Shown: piece after piece, positions 52,879 through 64,000 of the stretch | Position numbering within the stretch: the first letter of the stretch is position 1 | Layout of the letters: each line of letters starts with the position of its first letter | From: Spiroplasma litorale | Lineage (GTDB): Bacteria > Bacillota_I > Bacilli_A > Mycoplasmatales > Mycoplasmataceae | Length of the DNA: 64,000 nt | Assembly (NCBI RefSeq): GCF_001267155.1 | Contig: NZ_CP012357.1 | Span: forward strand, 434,001-498,000 | Direction of reading: 5' to 3' | Made by a program: the position numbers and the translations under genes | The notes under the pieces: generated by a model | Database searches by the model: none | Told to the model about the DNA's origin: nothing | What the model saw: the letters and a program-made list of their open reading frames with translations, nothing else

Positions 52879-53829
52879 ATGTCTGTTGATTGAGAAAAAA
52901 AACATTTAAATCAAAAAAAACAAGTTAATAAATTTATTAACTCTCTAAGAGAAGAAAACATTGATGATGTTGAAGACTTGTTTAGTGATGATGATACAAT
53001 TGGATTTTTAAACTATGATGATGATAATTTCATAAAAATTAAATTTAATAAGTTTCATTTTATTAACAATAAATTAAAAGAAATAAATTGTAATAATGTT
53101 TTTTTTGATAAATTAGCAAAAGTATATTATGATCTAACATTAAAAATAAATATAGACAATATTTTTTTTAATAGTATAGATATAAAAAACTTTAAAACTA
53201 AAATTATGAATTGTTATTTAAATATATATAAATTTCCTACTTTAATTAAATCAAATGAATTTGATTCAATATTTATTAATAATGATATTTTAAATAAATT
53301 TTCTTTTTCTTTATTAAAAGTTTGTTTTTATAAGTTTGTTTATCATATTAGTAAAACGATAATTAATGGAATTAATGAAAACATTTCTGCATTTAATGAG
53401 TATATAAAAAATAAAATATTTATAAGAGAAGTTATAAAAATTACAGAATATTATATAAATCATCTGTTAAATAATTTGTGTATGTCGTTAATAGATCATA
53501 ACGTGTCTACCAAAAATAAAAATTTAGTAAATTCATTATTGAATGAAAACTTTTTATTTAATAATTATAATAGCTTCTCTAAAAGATATAAAATTTATTT
53601 AGAAAATTTCATTAGTAACATAAATGCATTTCACGTCAATAAAGAAATTCAAAATGCATTAATATTTTTTGGACTTAAAATTGATAATAGCTATGATGAT
53701 TTTAAAATTGAACTTAGAAAACTGTCTAAAAAATATCACCCAGATTTAATGCATAACCAAAATGAAGATCAAATATTAAAAGTGAATTACTATCGTTTAA
53801 TTTTAGAAGATTACTTTAGAAATAATTAG
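52879..53829 (+). CDS. Protein with C-terminal J-domain-like segment (316 aa)
   Basis: Most of the protein (residues 1-250) is Asn, Lys, Ile and Phe rich and unrecognised. The last 60 residues resemble a J domain: ALIFFGLKIDNSYDDFKIELRKLSKKYHPDLMHNQNE, with the HPD tripeptide at 287-289. J domains at a C-terminus recruit DnaK to a client held by the rest of the protein. ATG 52879 follows a weak GAAAGAAAA. Two TGA-Trp codons near the N-terminus. It has its own promoter, so its link with the upstream helicase is positional only. Confidence 0.72.
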
Positions 53830-53908
53830 AGATTGTATATTTTTATATTAGATATAAATTAAATAAAAGTTTATAATTATATTGTTATTAATTAATAAGG
53901 AGTTTTAA

Positions 53909-54583
53909 ATGAACTGAGCAAATAAAATAACATTAATTAGAATTGCTTTAATACCTATAATAATTGTTTTAATGATTTTGTGTAATTTTAATAATGATGC
54001 AAATTTATTATATGGAGTATTTAATAAAGCAATTGTTTTTGGTAACTATAGTTTACCTTATCTTTATTTGATTGCCGGAATTTTATTTATTATTGCAAGT
54101 TTAACTGATGCATTAGATGGATATATAGCAAGAAAGTATAATCAAGTGACAACTTTTGGAAAGTTTTTTGACTCAATAGCCGACAAATTATTGACAAATA
54201 GCGTTCTAATTGTTTTTTCAATAGCAGGTATTATCCCTGTTTGAATGTGCGTCATATTAATATGTAGAGATTTTTTAATTGATGTTGTAAGACAAATACT
54301 TGCATCAAATAATTCAATAATGTCAGCTGATAAACTTGGCAAATACAGAGCAACTTTTGAAATGATTGGATTAACAATTCTATTTTTTGTTGGCTATAGA
54401 TTTTTTAATGGCAGTGCAAATGATAATGGAATGTATGATAACTATGGATGAATTAATCAAATTGTAATGATACCCATGTATATAACAACAATATTATGTA
54501 TTGTTTCTGCTTTGAATTATATGTATAAAAATAGAAAAATATTATTTGATGTAAAAGGCAATAATAGTGGAGATAAAAAATAA
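53909..54583 (+). CDS. pgsA: CDP-diacylglycerol-glycerol-3-phosphate 3-phosphatidyltransferase (224 aa)
   Basis: Membrane enzyme making phosphatidylglycerol phosphate. The CDP-alcohol phosphotransferase motif is complete: Asp67, Asp70, Gly71, Ala74, Arg75, Gly84, Asp88 and Asp92 in TDALDGYIARKYNQVTTFGK and on. The N-terminus NWANKITLIRIALIPIIIVLMIL is typical. ATG 53909 follows TAAGGAG. The stop overlaps the start of the next gene by one base (TAATG). Confidence 0.94.
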
Positions 54584-55386
54584 TGCCTAAATGTAAAAAC
54601 CTTGATAATAAATATGCAGTTGTTACAGGAGCTAGTAAAGGTTTGGGTTACGAGTATTGTAAAGAACTTTTAAGACTTGGTTATAATCTTATTGGGATTG
54701 CGCGAAATACAGAAAGTTTAGAAATTTTAAAAAAAGAATACTCTAATAGAGACATCCAAAGATGAGATTATGACTTAAGTGTATTTGAAAATAATAAAAA
54801 AATTGTAGATAAGTGCATTGGGTATGAAATTGATATTTTTATTAATAATGCCGGATATGGAGTTTGAGGTTTTTTTAGTGAAAGTGATATAGATAGAGAA
54901 ATGAATATGATTGATTTAAATATTAAATCTCTACATTATCTAACTAAAAAAATGATACAAAGATTTTCTGAAAAAAACTTTGGAAGAGTAATTAATGTTG
55001 GATCTATGGCATCTTTCACTCCCGCTCCAGTTTTTGCATCTTATTATGCATCAAAAGCATATGTTTTTTCTTTAGGTGTTGCGGTGAATACAGAATTAAA
55101 GAAAATGAAATCCAAAGTTAGAGTAATAACTGTTTGCCCAGGACCTCTTAAAACCGATTTTTGAAATAGAAGTAGTAACCAAAAAAACGCAAAATACAAA
55201 TCTTCAATAAAAGTAATGAAAACTTCAGTTTACGCAAAAAAAAGTTTAAAAATTGCTATTAAAACTAAAAATAAAAATTATGTAGTAACTGGGTTATCAA
55301 ATAAATTTATCAAAAAAATTACTAAATGAGTTCCAATGTCATGAACATTAAATTCAGTTTATAATTATCAAAGAAAAAGAAAATAA
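54583..55386 (+). CDS. Short-chain dehydrogenase/reductase (267 aa)
   Basis: NAD(P)-dependent oxidoreductase of the classical SDR type. The cofactor loop TGASKGLG (Gly16, Gly20, Gly22), INNAGYG near residue 90, GSMASF with the catalytic Ser, and Tyr154/Lys158 in YYASK are all present. PGPLKTDFW follows. The substrate is unknown. It is translationally coupled to pgsA. One base separates its stop from the stop of the convergent tag gene. Confidence 0.88.
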
Positions 55387-55387
55387 A

Positions 55388-55936
55388 TTATTTTTTAAAA
55401 CAAGAATTAATATGGTCATTTATTAAACCTGCAGATTGTAAAAAAGAATAGATAATTATTGGTCCTATAAACTTGAAACCTTGTTGTTTCAAATTTTTTG
55501 TTATATATTCAGACAAAGTAGTTTTTGAAGGGACTTCGTCTTGGTTATTATAATTATTTATAATTTGTTTTTTATTTACAAAAGATCAAATATACTCGCT
55601 AAATGAGCCAAATTTATTTCTTATTAATATAAATTTTTTAGCATTATTTACCATAGCTGTTAATTTTAATTTATTTTTAATTAAATTTTTATCGTTTAAA
55701 AACTGCATTAGTTTGTCATTGTTATACATTGATATTTTTTCAAAGTTAAAACCATCAAAAACTTTCATCATATAATTTCTTTTATTTAAAATAATATTTC
55801 AAGAAAGTCCTGATTGCATAATTTCAAGAGTTAATTTTTCAAATAGATTTAAATCATTAAAAGTTTTAACTCCTCACTCTAAATCATGATATCGTTTTAA
55901 CTCTTCGTTTTTATTCGCTCACAAACATCTTTTCAT
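55388..55936 (-). CDS. tag: DNA-3-methyladenine glycosylase I (182 aa)
   Basis: Base-excision repair enzyme. The N-terminus MKRCLWANKNEELKRYHDLEWGVK matches the Tag pattern (zinc Cys, Trp, and the YHD-EWG block), followed by FEKLTLEIMQSGLSWNIILNKRNYM. The C-terminus has QQGFKFIGPIIIYSFLQSAGLINDH and a final Cys. Start 55936 is preferred to in-frame 55960 because Tag proteins begin at this point. Length is typical. Confidence 0.92.
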
Positions 55937-56121
55937 TTTTACTCTTTTCTCTTGAGACATATAAATTTATTTATTTTATATAAATATATTTTAAATCTTT
56001 TATAAAAAAAATTTTATTTTATAAAATTTATATTTTTTATTTTTATTTAAACTAAAAAGTTTATGTATTGTTTTAAAAAGGAATATAATATTTTTGGATA
56101 TTAAATGAAAGGAGAATATTA

Positions 56122-57117
56122 ATGTTCATTTATAAAACTGAATGTGTTGACCCAAAATATAATTTGGCAACAGAAGAGTACTTAACTATAAATAATAAAT
56201 TTGAAGAACCGATTTTATTTTTATGACAAAATGATAACACAATAGTTGTAGGAAGAAATCAAAATGCTGCTTCCGAAATTAATTTACAATTAGCAGAAGC
56301 TGATAAAGTTAATATAATTAGAAGAAACACAGGGGGTGGAACAGTTTTTCACGATTTGGGAAATATGAACTTTAGCATAATTTATAATGATAAAGACAAT
56401 AAAGCTGTTTCAATGTTTTCTTCAATGTTAGAGCCAGTTATTGAAACACTTAATAAAATGGGTGTAAATGCAAAATTTTCAGGAAGAAACGATATTGTTT
56501 TAAATGATAAAAAAATATCTGGAAATGCAATGTGAAAATATAAAACAAGATTCCTTCAACATGGAACAATATTATTTAATGCAAATTTAGATAAATTATC
56601 AAAGTATTTAACCGTAGATAGAGCTAAAATTCTATCAAAGAATATTGCTTCAATTTCAGCAAGAGTTACAAACATAAATTCTGAAATAAAAAATAAAATC
56701 GAAATAAAAGATTTTTGAGAAGAGTTGGTGAAAACATATGAAAAGACAGATTCAATAAAACATTTAATTTTAAATGAAAAAGACTTGAGTGAAATAGAAA
56801 ATATTTATAAAAATAAATATTTAGACCCAAAATGAACATTTACAAAAAACTCTACTTTTGATTATGCAAACAAAACGAGATTAGAAGGTAAGGGTAGTTT
56901 TGAAGTTTATATGAATGTTGAGGATAACTTAATTAAAAAAGTTAAAATATTTGGTGATTTTCTGGGGTATGCAGGTACAAACGAATTAGAAAAAAAGTTA
57001 GATGGAGTAGTCTATAAAGCTAGTGAAATAAAAAAAATAATAGACTCTATAAATATAAAAGAAGTTTTTGGAGAAAATATAGAGTCTCAAGATATATTAA
57101 ATTTGCTAATACAATAA
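56122..57117 (+). CDS. lplA: Lipoate-protein ligase A (331 aa)
   Basis: Attaches lipoate to the lipoyl lysines of the dehydrogenase complex encoded right behind it. Motifs: RRNTGGGTVFHD at residues 67-78, GRNDIVLNDKKISGNAMW with the catalytic Lys, and a C-terminal accessory domain (residues about 250-331). ATG 56122 follows AAAGGAG. pdhA starts 10 bases after the stop, so both are on one transcript. Confidence 0.93.
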
Positions 57118-57127
57118 AGGAGTTAAA

Positions 57128-58243
57128 ATGAAAACAAAATTTTTAAATAATTTTGATCCATTAAAAAATGAAAGAGTCGAAATTATGGATCAAAATGGTA
57201 AGATAATAAATCCAAAATTGATGCCCAATATTAAAGATACACAAATTTTAGAAGCTTATAAAATAATGAATTTATCAAGACGTCAGGATGATTTTCAAAA
57301 TAAAGTACAACGACAAGGTAGATTGCTTTCATTCTTATCCTCAACTGGTCAAGAAGCTTGCGAAGTTGGGTACACTTTTCCTATGATTAAAGGAAAAGAT
57401 TGATTAGTACCAGGTTATAGAAATAATGCTGCTTGATTAACTGCTGGAATGCCAATGAGAAACATAATGCTTTATTGAATGGGAAATGAATATGGTGCAA
57501 AGTCTCCAGATGGAATAAACTTATTACCTCCAAATATAATAATTGGTTCACAGTTTTCTCACGCTTCTGGAATTGCATTTGCTGAAAAATATAAAAAATC
57601 AGGTGGTGTTGTAATTACTACTACAGGTGATGGTGGAATGAGTGAAGGTGAAACTTATGAAGCTATGAATTTTGCAAAATTACATGAGCTTCCAGTTATT
57701 TTTATAAGTGAGAATAACAAATGAGCTATTTCTACTCCATATTCTAAATCAACTAAATCAATTAATATTGCAGTAAAAGGAATTGGAGTTGGAATACCGT
57801 CAATTAAAGTTGATGGAAATGATTTTTTGGCTTGTTATGGAGTTGTCTCTGAAGCTTTGGAGTATTCAAGAAATGGTAATGGGCCTATTTTAATAGAATT
57901 TGACACTTATAGACTTGGAGCTCATTCATCATCAGATAATCCAAAAATATATAGACCTGAAGAAGAATTTCAAGAAGCATTAAAAAGGGACCCATTAATA
58001 AGAATGAAAAACTATTTAATAGAAATTGGTTTATGAGATGAAAAAAAACAAGAAAAACTAGACAAAAAACAAGATGAGACAATTGCTGCAGAATTTGAGT
58101 ATGCTGAAAAAAACAAAGATTACCCCTTAGAAGATGTTTTTAATTATATTTATTCTGAAAAAACTCCAGAACTTAATGATCAATATAAAGAAGCAAAGGA
58201 TTTCTTTGATAAATATCCTGATGCAAAAGGAGGACATCACTAA
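57128..58243 (+). CDS. pdhA: Pyruvate dehydrogenase E1 alpha (371 aa)
   Basis: Thiamine-diphosphate-dependent E1 subunit. The ThDP motif runs from GDGG at 167-170 (TTGDGGMSEGETYEAMNFA) to the SENNKWAIST block. STGQEACEVGYTF and SQFSHASGIAFAEKY are also diagnostic. Phosphorylation-loop-like RLGAHSSSDNPKIYRP is present. ATG 57128 follows AAGGAG. Its stop overlaps the pdhB start (TAATGG). Confidence 0.95.
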
Positions 58244-59235
58244 TGGCTAAAATTTTAAATAATATTAAAGCGGTTTCTGAAGCATTAGATGTAGCAATGG
58301 ATAAATGAAAAGAAGTTGTTGTTTATGGCGAGGATGCTGGATTTGAAGGTGGGGTTTTTAGAGCAACAGAAGGTTTGCAAGCAAAATTTGGTGAAGAACG
58401 TTGTTTTGATGCGCCAATTAGTGAAGCTTTATTTGTTGGTTTAGCAATTGGTATGTCTTTGAATGGGATGAAACCTGTAGTTGAACTTCAATTTGAAGGT
58501 TTAGGATGAGCATCATTACAAAATATTTTTGGTCATATGGGTAGAATGAGAAATAGAACAAGAGGGAAATACCCAACACCAGTAGTAATTAGAATGCCCA
58601 TGGGAGGAGGAATTAGAGCACTAGAACTTCATTCAGAAGCGATGGAAGCAATATATGCACATACACCAGGAATAAAAATCGTATGTCCTTCAACTCCTTA
58701 TGATACAAAGGGTTTAATTTTGGCTGCTATTGATTCGCCAGACCCAGTTATTGTTTTTGAACCAACAAAACTTTATAGAGCTTTTAAACAAGAAGTTCCA
58801 GATGGATTTTATACAGTTACAATTGGCGAGGCATTTAAAATACAAGAAGGTAACGATTTAACTGTTGTTACTTATGGTGCTCAAACTATAGATTGTCAAA
58901 AAGCAATTGAAAAATTTGAAGAAAAAAATCCAAACTTAACAATAGAATTAATTGACCTTAGAAGCATTAAACCATGAGATAGAAAAATGATATTTGATTC
59001 TGTTAAAAAAACAGGAAGAATGTTAGTTGTACATGAAGCCGTTAAATCTTTTTCGGTATCATCAGAAATAATTGCTTCAGTACAAGAAGAATGTTTTGAA
59101 TATCTAAAAGCACCTTTATCAAGATGCACTGGTTATGATATTGTAATACCTTTTGACTCTGGTGAAGGATATCATCAACCTAATCCAACAAAAATATTAG
59201 TAAAAATAGAAGAATTAATTAATTATAAGTTTTAG
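58243..59235 (+). CDS. pdhB: Pyruvate dehydrogenase E1 beta (330 aa)
   Basis: Transketolase-like beta subunit of E1. Diagnostic blocks are VYGEDAGFEGGVFRATEGL, FDAPISEALFVGLAIGMSLNG, RGKYPTPVVIRMPMGGGI and LIDLRSIKPWD. It is translationally coupled to pdhA by a one-base overlap. Length is normal. Confidence 0.95.
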
Positions 59236-59254
59236 TTAATAAGGAGATAAAATT

Positions 59255-60595
<1,341 letters not shown>

Positions 60596-60607
60596 GGAGT
60601 TAAAATT

Positions 60608-60918
60608 ATGTTTAAAGTAAAATTTGCAGATATTGGAGAAGGTTTAACCGAAGGAACTGTTACAGAAATACATGTAAAAAAAGGTGATAATGTTAAAAGT
60701 GGAGACCCATTATTTAATGTTGAAACTGATAAAGTTAATTCAGACATTTTTGCACCAACTGATGGTAAGATATCAAAAATCTTGATATCACAAGGTCAAG
60801 AAATAAAAGTTGGTGATGTTGTAATAGAAATTGATGATGGAAAAGATTTAAAAGATACTAAAAGTGAGCCGATTGAAGAAAATGCTTCAGTTGTTGGGTC
60901 AACTCCAGTTTCAAATGA
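60608..60918 (+). repeat. Lipoyl-domain duplication, copy in pdhD
   Basis: Partner of 59255-59565. Confidence 0.95.
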
Positions 60919-62485
60919 TCTATTAAAAAGAGGACGTAAAATACAGATATCAAAAAACATTAGTGAAAATGAAGTTGTTAATAAAGTTAATAGTATTTTA
61001 GATGGTCATACACCTAATGTTTTTATTAATAATACAGAAAATGACCTTAGACCTGCACCTAAATATTCACCAAAAATCATTGAAAATCATTTTGACGTAA
61101 TTATGGTTGGTGCTGGAGTTGGAGGATATGTTGGTGCAATTAAATGCTCTAGACTAGGTCTTAAAACTCTTATAATTGAAAAGCAAAATTATGGTGGAGT
61201 TTGTTTAAATATCGGTTGTATTCCGACAAAAACATTACTAAAATCAGCAGATTTATATGAACAAATAATAAAATCTGAAAAATATGGTATAAAAGTTGAT
61301 TTAAAAGCAGTTAAAGCAGATTGAAAGGCAATCCAAGAAAGAAAAATCGACGTAGTATCAAAATTAACTAATGGTGTTAAAGGTTTGCTTAAAAAAAATA
61401 ATGTAAATATTGTAGAAGGTGAAGCAAAAGCATTAGATAAAAATACAATAGAAGTAAATAAAAAAATATACACATGTGATAATTTAATAATTGCGACGGG
61501 TAGTGTTCCAAATAGCATGAATTTGCCAGGCGCAAAAGAAGCTATTGAAAGTGGTTTTTTGGTTGACTCAACTGGAGCGTTGGCATTACCTAAAATTCCT
61601 AAAAAATTAGTCATAATTGGTGGCGGTGTAATTGGTGTTGAGTTTGCTTGTGTTTATAAAAGACTTGGAGCCAAGGTAACAATACTTCAATTTCTACCAA
61701 CTATTTTAGAAATGTTAGATAGTGATGTTTCTAAAGAAATGACAAAAGAGTTAATGAATAGAGGAAATTTGGAGATAATAACTGGTGCTTCAACTAAAGA
61801 ATTTAAAGGCAACTCAGTTATATATGAAAAAGATGGTAAAACATTTACAATTGAAGCTGATTATTGTTTACAATCAGTTGGTAGAAAAACTGTTACAACA
61901 GGTTTTGACAATATTGGTTTAAATAAAAATGAAAGAAATCACATAATTATAAATGATCACTGTGAAACAAATATCGATGGAGTTTATGCAATTGGTGATG
62001 TTACTGGAAAAATGATGTTAGCACATGTTGCTTCTTATCAAGGCTTAATTGCAGCAAATAGAATTGCAAAAAGACTTGGCAATAAAGATGCAGAAGACAT
62101 CATTATGAACTATAATAAAGTACCAAGTTGTATATACACTCACCCAGAAGTTGCGATGATTGGTAAAACTGAAGACCAACTAAAAAAAGAAGGCATTGAA
62201 TACAAAGCGTATAAATTTCCTTTTGCAGCAATAGGAAAAGCACTAGCTGATGGTAATACAACAGGTTTTGTGAAACTAATTTGTGAACCAAAGTATAAAG
62301 AAGTTATTGGCGCACATATAATTGCAAACACTGCAACTGATATGATATCTGAAATTACAACTTTGATGGAAGCAGAAGGAACAATTACTGAATTATCAAA
62401 AGCAATACACCCGCATCCAACTTTAAGTGAGGCAGTATGAGAAGCGGCAGAAGCTCTTGAATTTGGAAAACCAATTAATTTCTAA
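60608..62485 (+). CDS. pdhD: Dihydrolipoyl dehydrogenase E3 with N-terminal lipoyl domain (625 aa)
   Basis: Flavoprotein reoxidising the lipoyl group. Residues 1-103 are a lipoyl domain with Lys42. After a linker of about 50 residues the FAD-binding [20 protein letters not shown] begins. The redox-active pair Cys199/Cys204 is in [13 protein letters not shown], the NAD site in [20 protein letters not shown], and the active-site His603/Glu608 in HPHPTLSE. A lipoyl domain on E3 is known in several mollicutes and firmicutes. ATG 60608 follows AAGGAG. Ends the pdh operon. Confidence 0.95.
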
Positions 62486-62520
62486 AAAAAATTTTACTAG
62501 TCTATCTTTAATAAAATTAT

Positions 62521-62541
62521 GTCGACATTGTCGACTTTTTT
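62521..62541 (+). terminator. Intrinsic terminator of the pdh operon
   Basis: GTCGAC (62521-62526), loop ATT, GTCGAC (62530-62535), then six T. The stem is unusually GC-rich for this genome. Confidence 0.85.
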
Positions 62542-62594
62542 AATTTATTTAAAAAATTAATTATTATTCAAGTAAGTAATTTTAAATAATGGTA

Positions 62595-62735
62595 TATAAT
62601 TATTAAAAATAAAGAAAATAGGAATTGAAAATAGAAAAAATTTAAATTAAAAGATAACTTGGAAATATTAAATTATTATCAAATAGCAATAAGTACACTT
62701 TTTAGAAATGTTTCTATTCATAAAGTGTTTTTTTT
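62595..62735 (+). promoter_or_regulatory. Leader with terminator hairpin before the ABC exporter
   Basis: A TATAAT at 62595-62600 would start a leader of about 130 bases. It ends in a hairpin (ACACTTT 62695-62701 with AAAGTGT 62722-62728, inner AGAAA/TTTCT) and eight T, only a few bases before the GGAGG of the next gene. This is the arrangement of a transcription attenuator. No known riboswitch was recognised. Confidence 0.5.
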
Positions 62736-62747
62736 ATGGAGGTATGA

Positions 62748-64000
62748 ATGCAAAAAGTAAAAGAAAGAGTTAAATTCTTTTCAAAAGATAAATTTAAAAA
62801 ATATGGTGCACTTCTTAAAGGTTCAATAAAAGCATATCCATTTTTATTTTCAACTTATATATTTTTAGCAATATTTGATACTACTTTATTCTCATGTATG
62901 TCACTTGTAATTGCGAATTTAATTAAAAATATTACTGGTGAAGGTGGTGCAACTTTATTTGGTTTGCAAATGCATTGATATAGTTGGACTGCAATTGGAA
63001 TTTCAATGGTAGTTACATATGCAATTGTTGAATATTTTTTTAACTATGTTGGTGGTGTTTGAACTAGAAAAATCGAGATATGACTTAGAGTTAAATGTTT
63101 AAAAGCTTTAGTTGATGTTGATTTAACATTCTACTCAAAAAACCAAATTGGTAATTACATGACTAAAATTATTGGTGATTCACAAGGGGCAGCTGATGGT
63201 TTGAATGAATGAACAAATAACTTTATTTATATAATTATTATGTTGATTTTAATTAATATAATAATGTTTGCTCTTGACCCTTTAATTGCTGCTATTGCAC
63301 TTAGTGTATTTGTAGTTTTGCTTATTTTATCTTTATTTGTTTTTTTTGCATATCGTAAGTCAACAATAGAATCAATTGACTACAAACAAAATTTAGATGC
63401 AGATAATACAGATAGATTAATGAATATAAGATTAATTAAATCAAGCGGAACAGAATTAAGTGAACTGGAAAGAATTAAAGTAAACAATAAACTATATGCA
63501 AAAAAAGTTAATAAAACAGTTTGATGAGGAACATTTCTAATTATATTTGCAAACTTTTTTGGTTGAATACTACCAGGATTAATTACAATATCTATAATTT
63601 TAATTTATAATGGCACATATAGTATTTCACAAATATCTGCTTTAATAATTCCGTTTGTATCAACGGTTACAATATTAACTGGAGCAATGTTTTTACTACC
63701 AATGGTTTTAAGAGCGCTATCAATTTCAATGAATTGTAACTGAAGGTTAAATTATATTTATTCTCAAGAAAGTTTAATAAAATATTCACTTGAACCAGTT
63801 AAAATCGATAGTATTGATAAAATTGAAATTAAAGACATGGAATTTATATACCCAGAATCTCCAAATAAGGTTATACTTCCTAAAACTTCATTAACTTTTG
63901 AAAAAGGAAAAAGCTATGCGTTTGTTGGAGAAACAGGTAGTGGTAAATCTACAATTGCAAAAGTTTTATTAAGATTTTATGATCCTTCACAAGGAAAAGT
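62748..64000 (+). CDS. ABC exporter, membrane and ATPase domains, 3' truncated
   Basis: Start of a fused ABC exporter (TMD-NBD), likely an MdlB/MsbA-type multidrug or lipid transporter. ATG 62748 follows GGAGG. Six transmembrane helices span about residues 32-330, with the intracellular loop DVDLTFYSKNQIGNYMTKIIGD typical of exporters. The ATPase domain begins at about residue 360 with IEIKDMEFIYPESPNKVI and reaches Walker A GETGSGKST before the window ends. Several TGA-Trp codons. The partner half-transporter, if any, lies outside. Confidence 0.88.

Noticed and set aside
62103-62331. Minus-strand ORFs opposite pdhD
   Set aside because: They lie antisense to a well-supported gene, have no ribosome-binding site and give composition-biased products.

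Overview
This very AT-rich window reads as a coherent gene set only when TGA is translated as tryptophan: dozens of long frames run straight through in-frame TGA and end at TAA or TAG. With many acylated lipoproteins of the form MKK...SC, sugar PTS genes, an Opp system, a lipoyl-bearing dihydrolipoyl dehydrogenase and no cell-wall genes, this points to a mollicute. A Spiroplasma or a close Entomoplasma/Mesoplasma relative fits best (sucrose PTS operon, spiralin-like lipoprotein). The genus is an inference.

Layout. 1-5318: topoisomerase IV (parE, an unknown gene, parC). 5408-9833: a small P-loop protein, RecD2 helicase and a membrane protein. 9903-13277: an overlapping operon of nagA, a membrane protein, a Gfo/Idh-type oxidoreductase and deoC, facing a NAMPT-like gene on the minus strand. 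15017-20618: a phosphonate-type ABC transporter (binding lipoprotein, ATPase, fused double permease) followed by nrnA. 20927-25056: a coiled-coil protein, a stand-alone PTS IIC and coaBC. 25183-31501: rpsU, a basic-tailed protein, a repeat lipoprotein, an aldo/keto reductase, two paralogous lipoproteins, small unknowns and an interrupted GDSL hydrolase. 31696-36684: a P-type cation ATPase, a decayed IS3-family element, a short transcript-like unit and a small membrane protein. 36765-45344: oppBCDFA. 45546-50564: a sucrose operon (GntR regulator, EIIBC, sucrose-6-phosphate hydrolase, fructokinase). 50621-53829: an accessory cluster with an unknown ORF, a nuclease-helicase fusion and a J-domain-like protein. 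53909-55936: pgsA, a short-chain dehydrogenase and tag. 56122-62485: lplA with pdhABCD. 62748-64000: a truncated ABC exporter behind an attenuator-like leader.

The cell implied lives by importing peptides, sugars and phosphonate-like or other small ligands, and by fermenting through the pyruvate dehydrogenase complex. LplA would attach lipoate to the lysines of two lipoyl domains, one on E2 and one on E3. Sucrose would enter as sucrose-6-phosphate and be split and phosphorylated by ScrB and ScrK.

The items most worth a second look are: a NAMPT homologue with substitutions at all the catalytic positions I can align; a CoaBC protein with Ser in place of the essential Cys of the CoaC ACGD motif; a lipoprotein with three almost identical 258-bp repeats; a near-identical lipoyl-domain duplication between pdhC and pdhD; a DUF2075-type helicase carrying a PD-(D/E)xK-like nuclease next to an unknown gene without a normal start; palindromes at the aldo/keto reductase and gntR promoters; and a short orphan transcription unit beside the IS remnant. 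No tRNA, rRNA or CRISPR array was seen.
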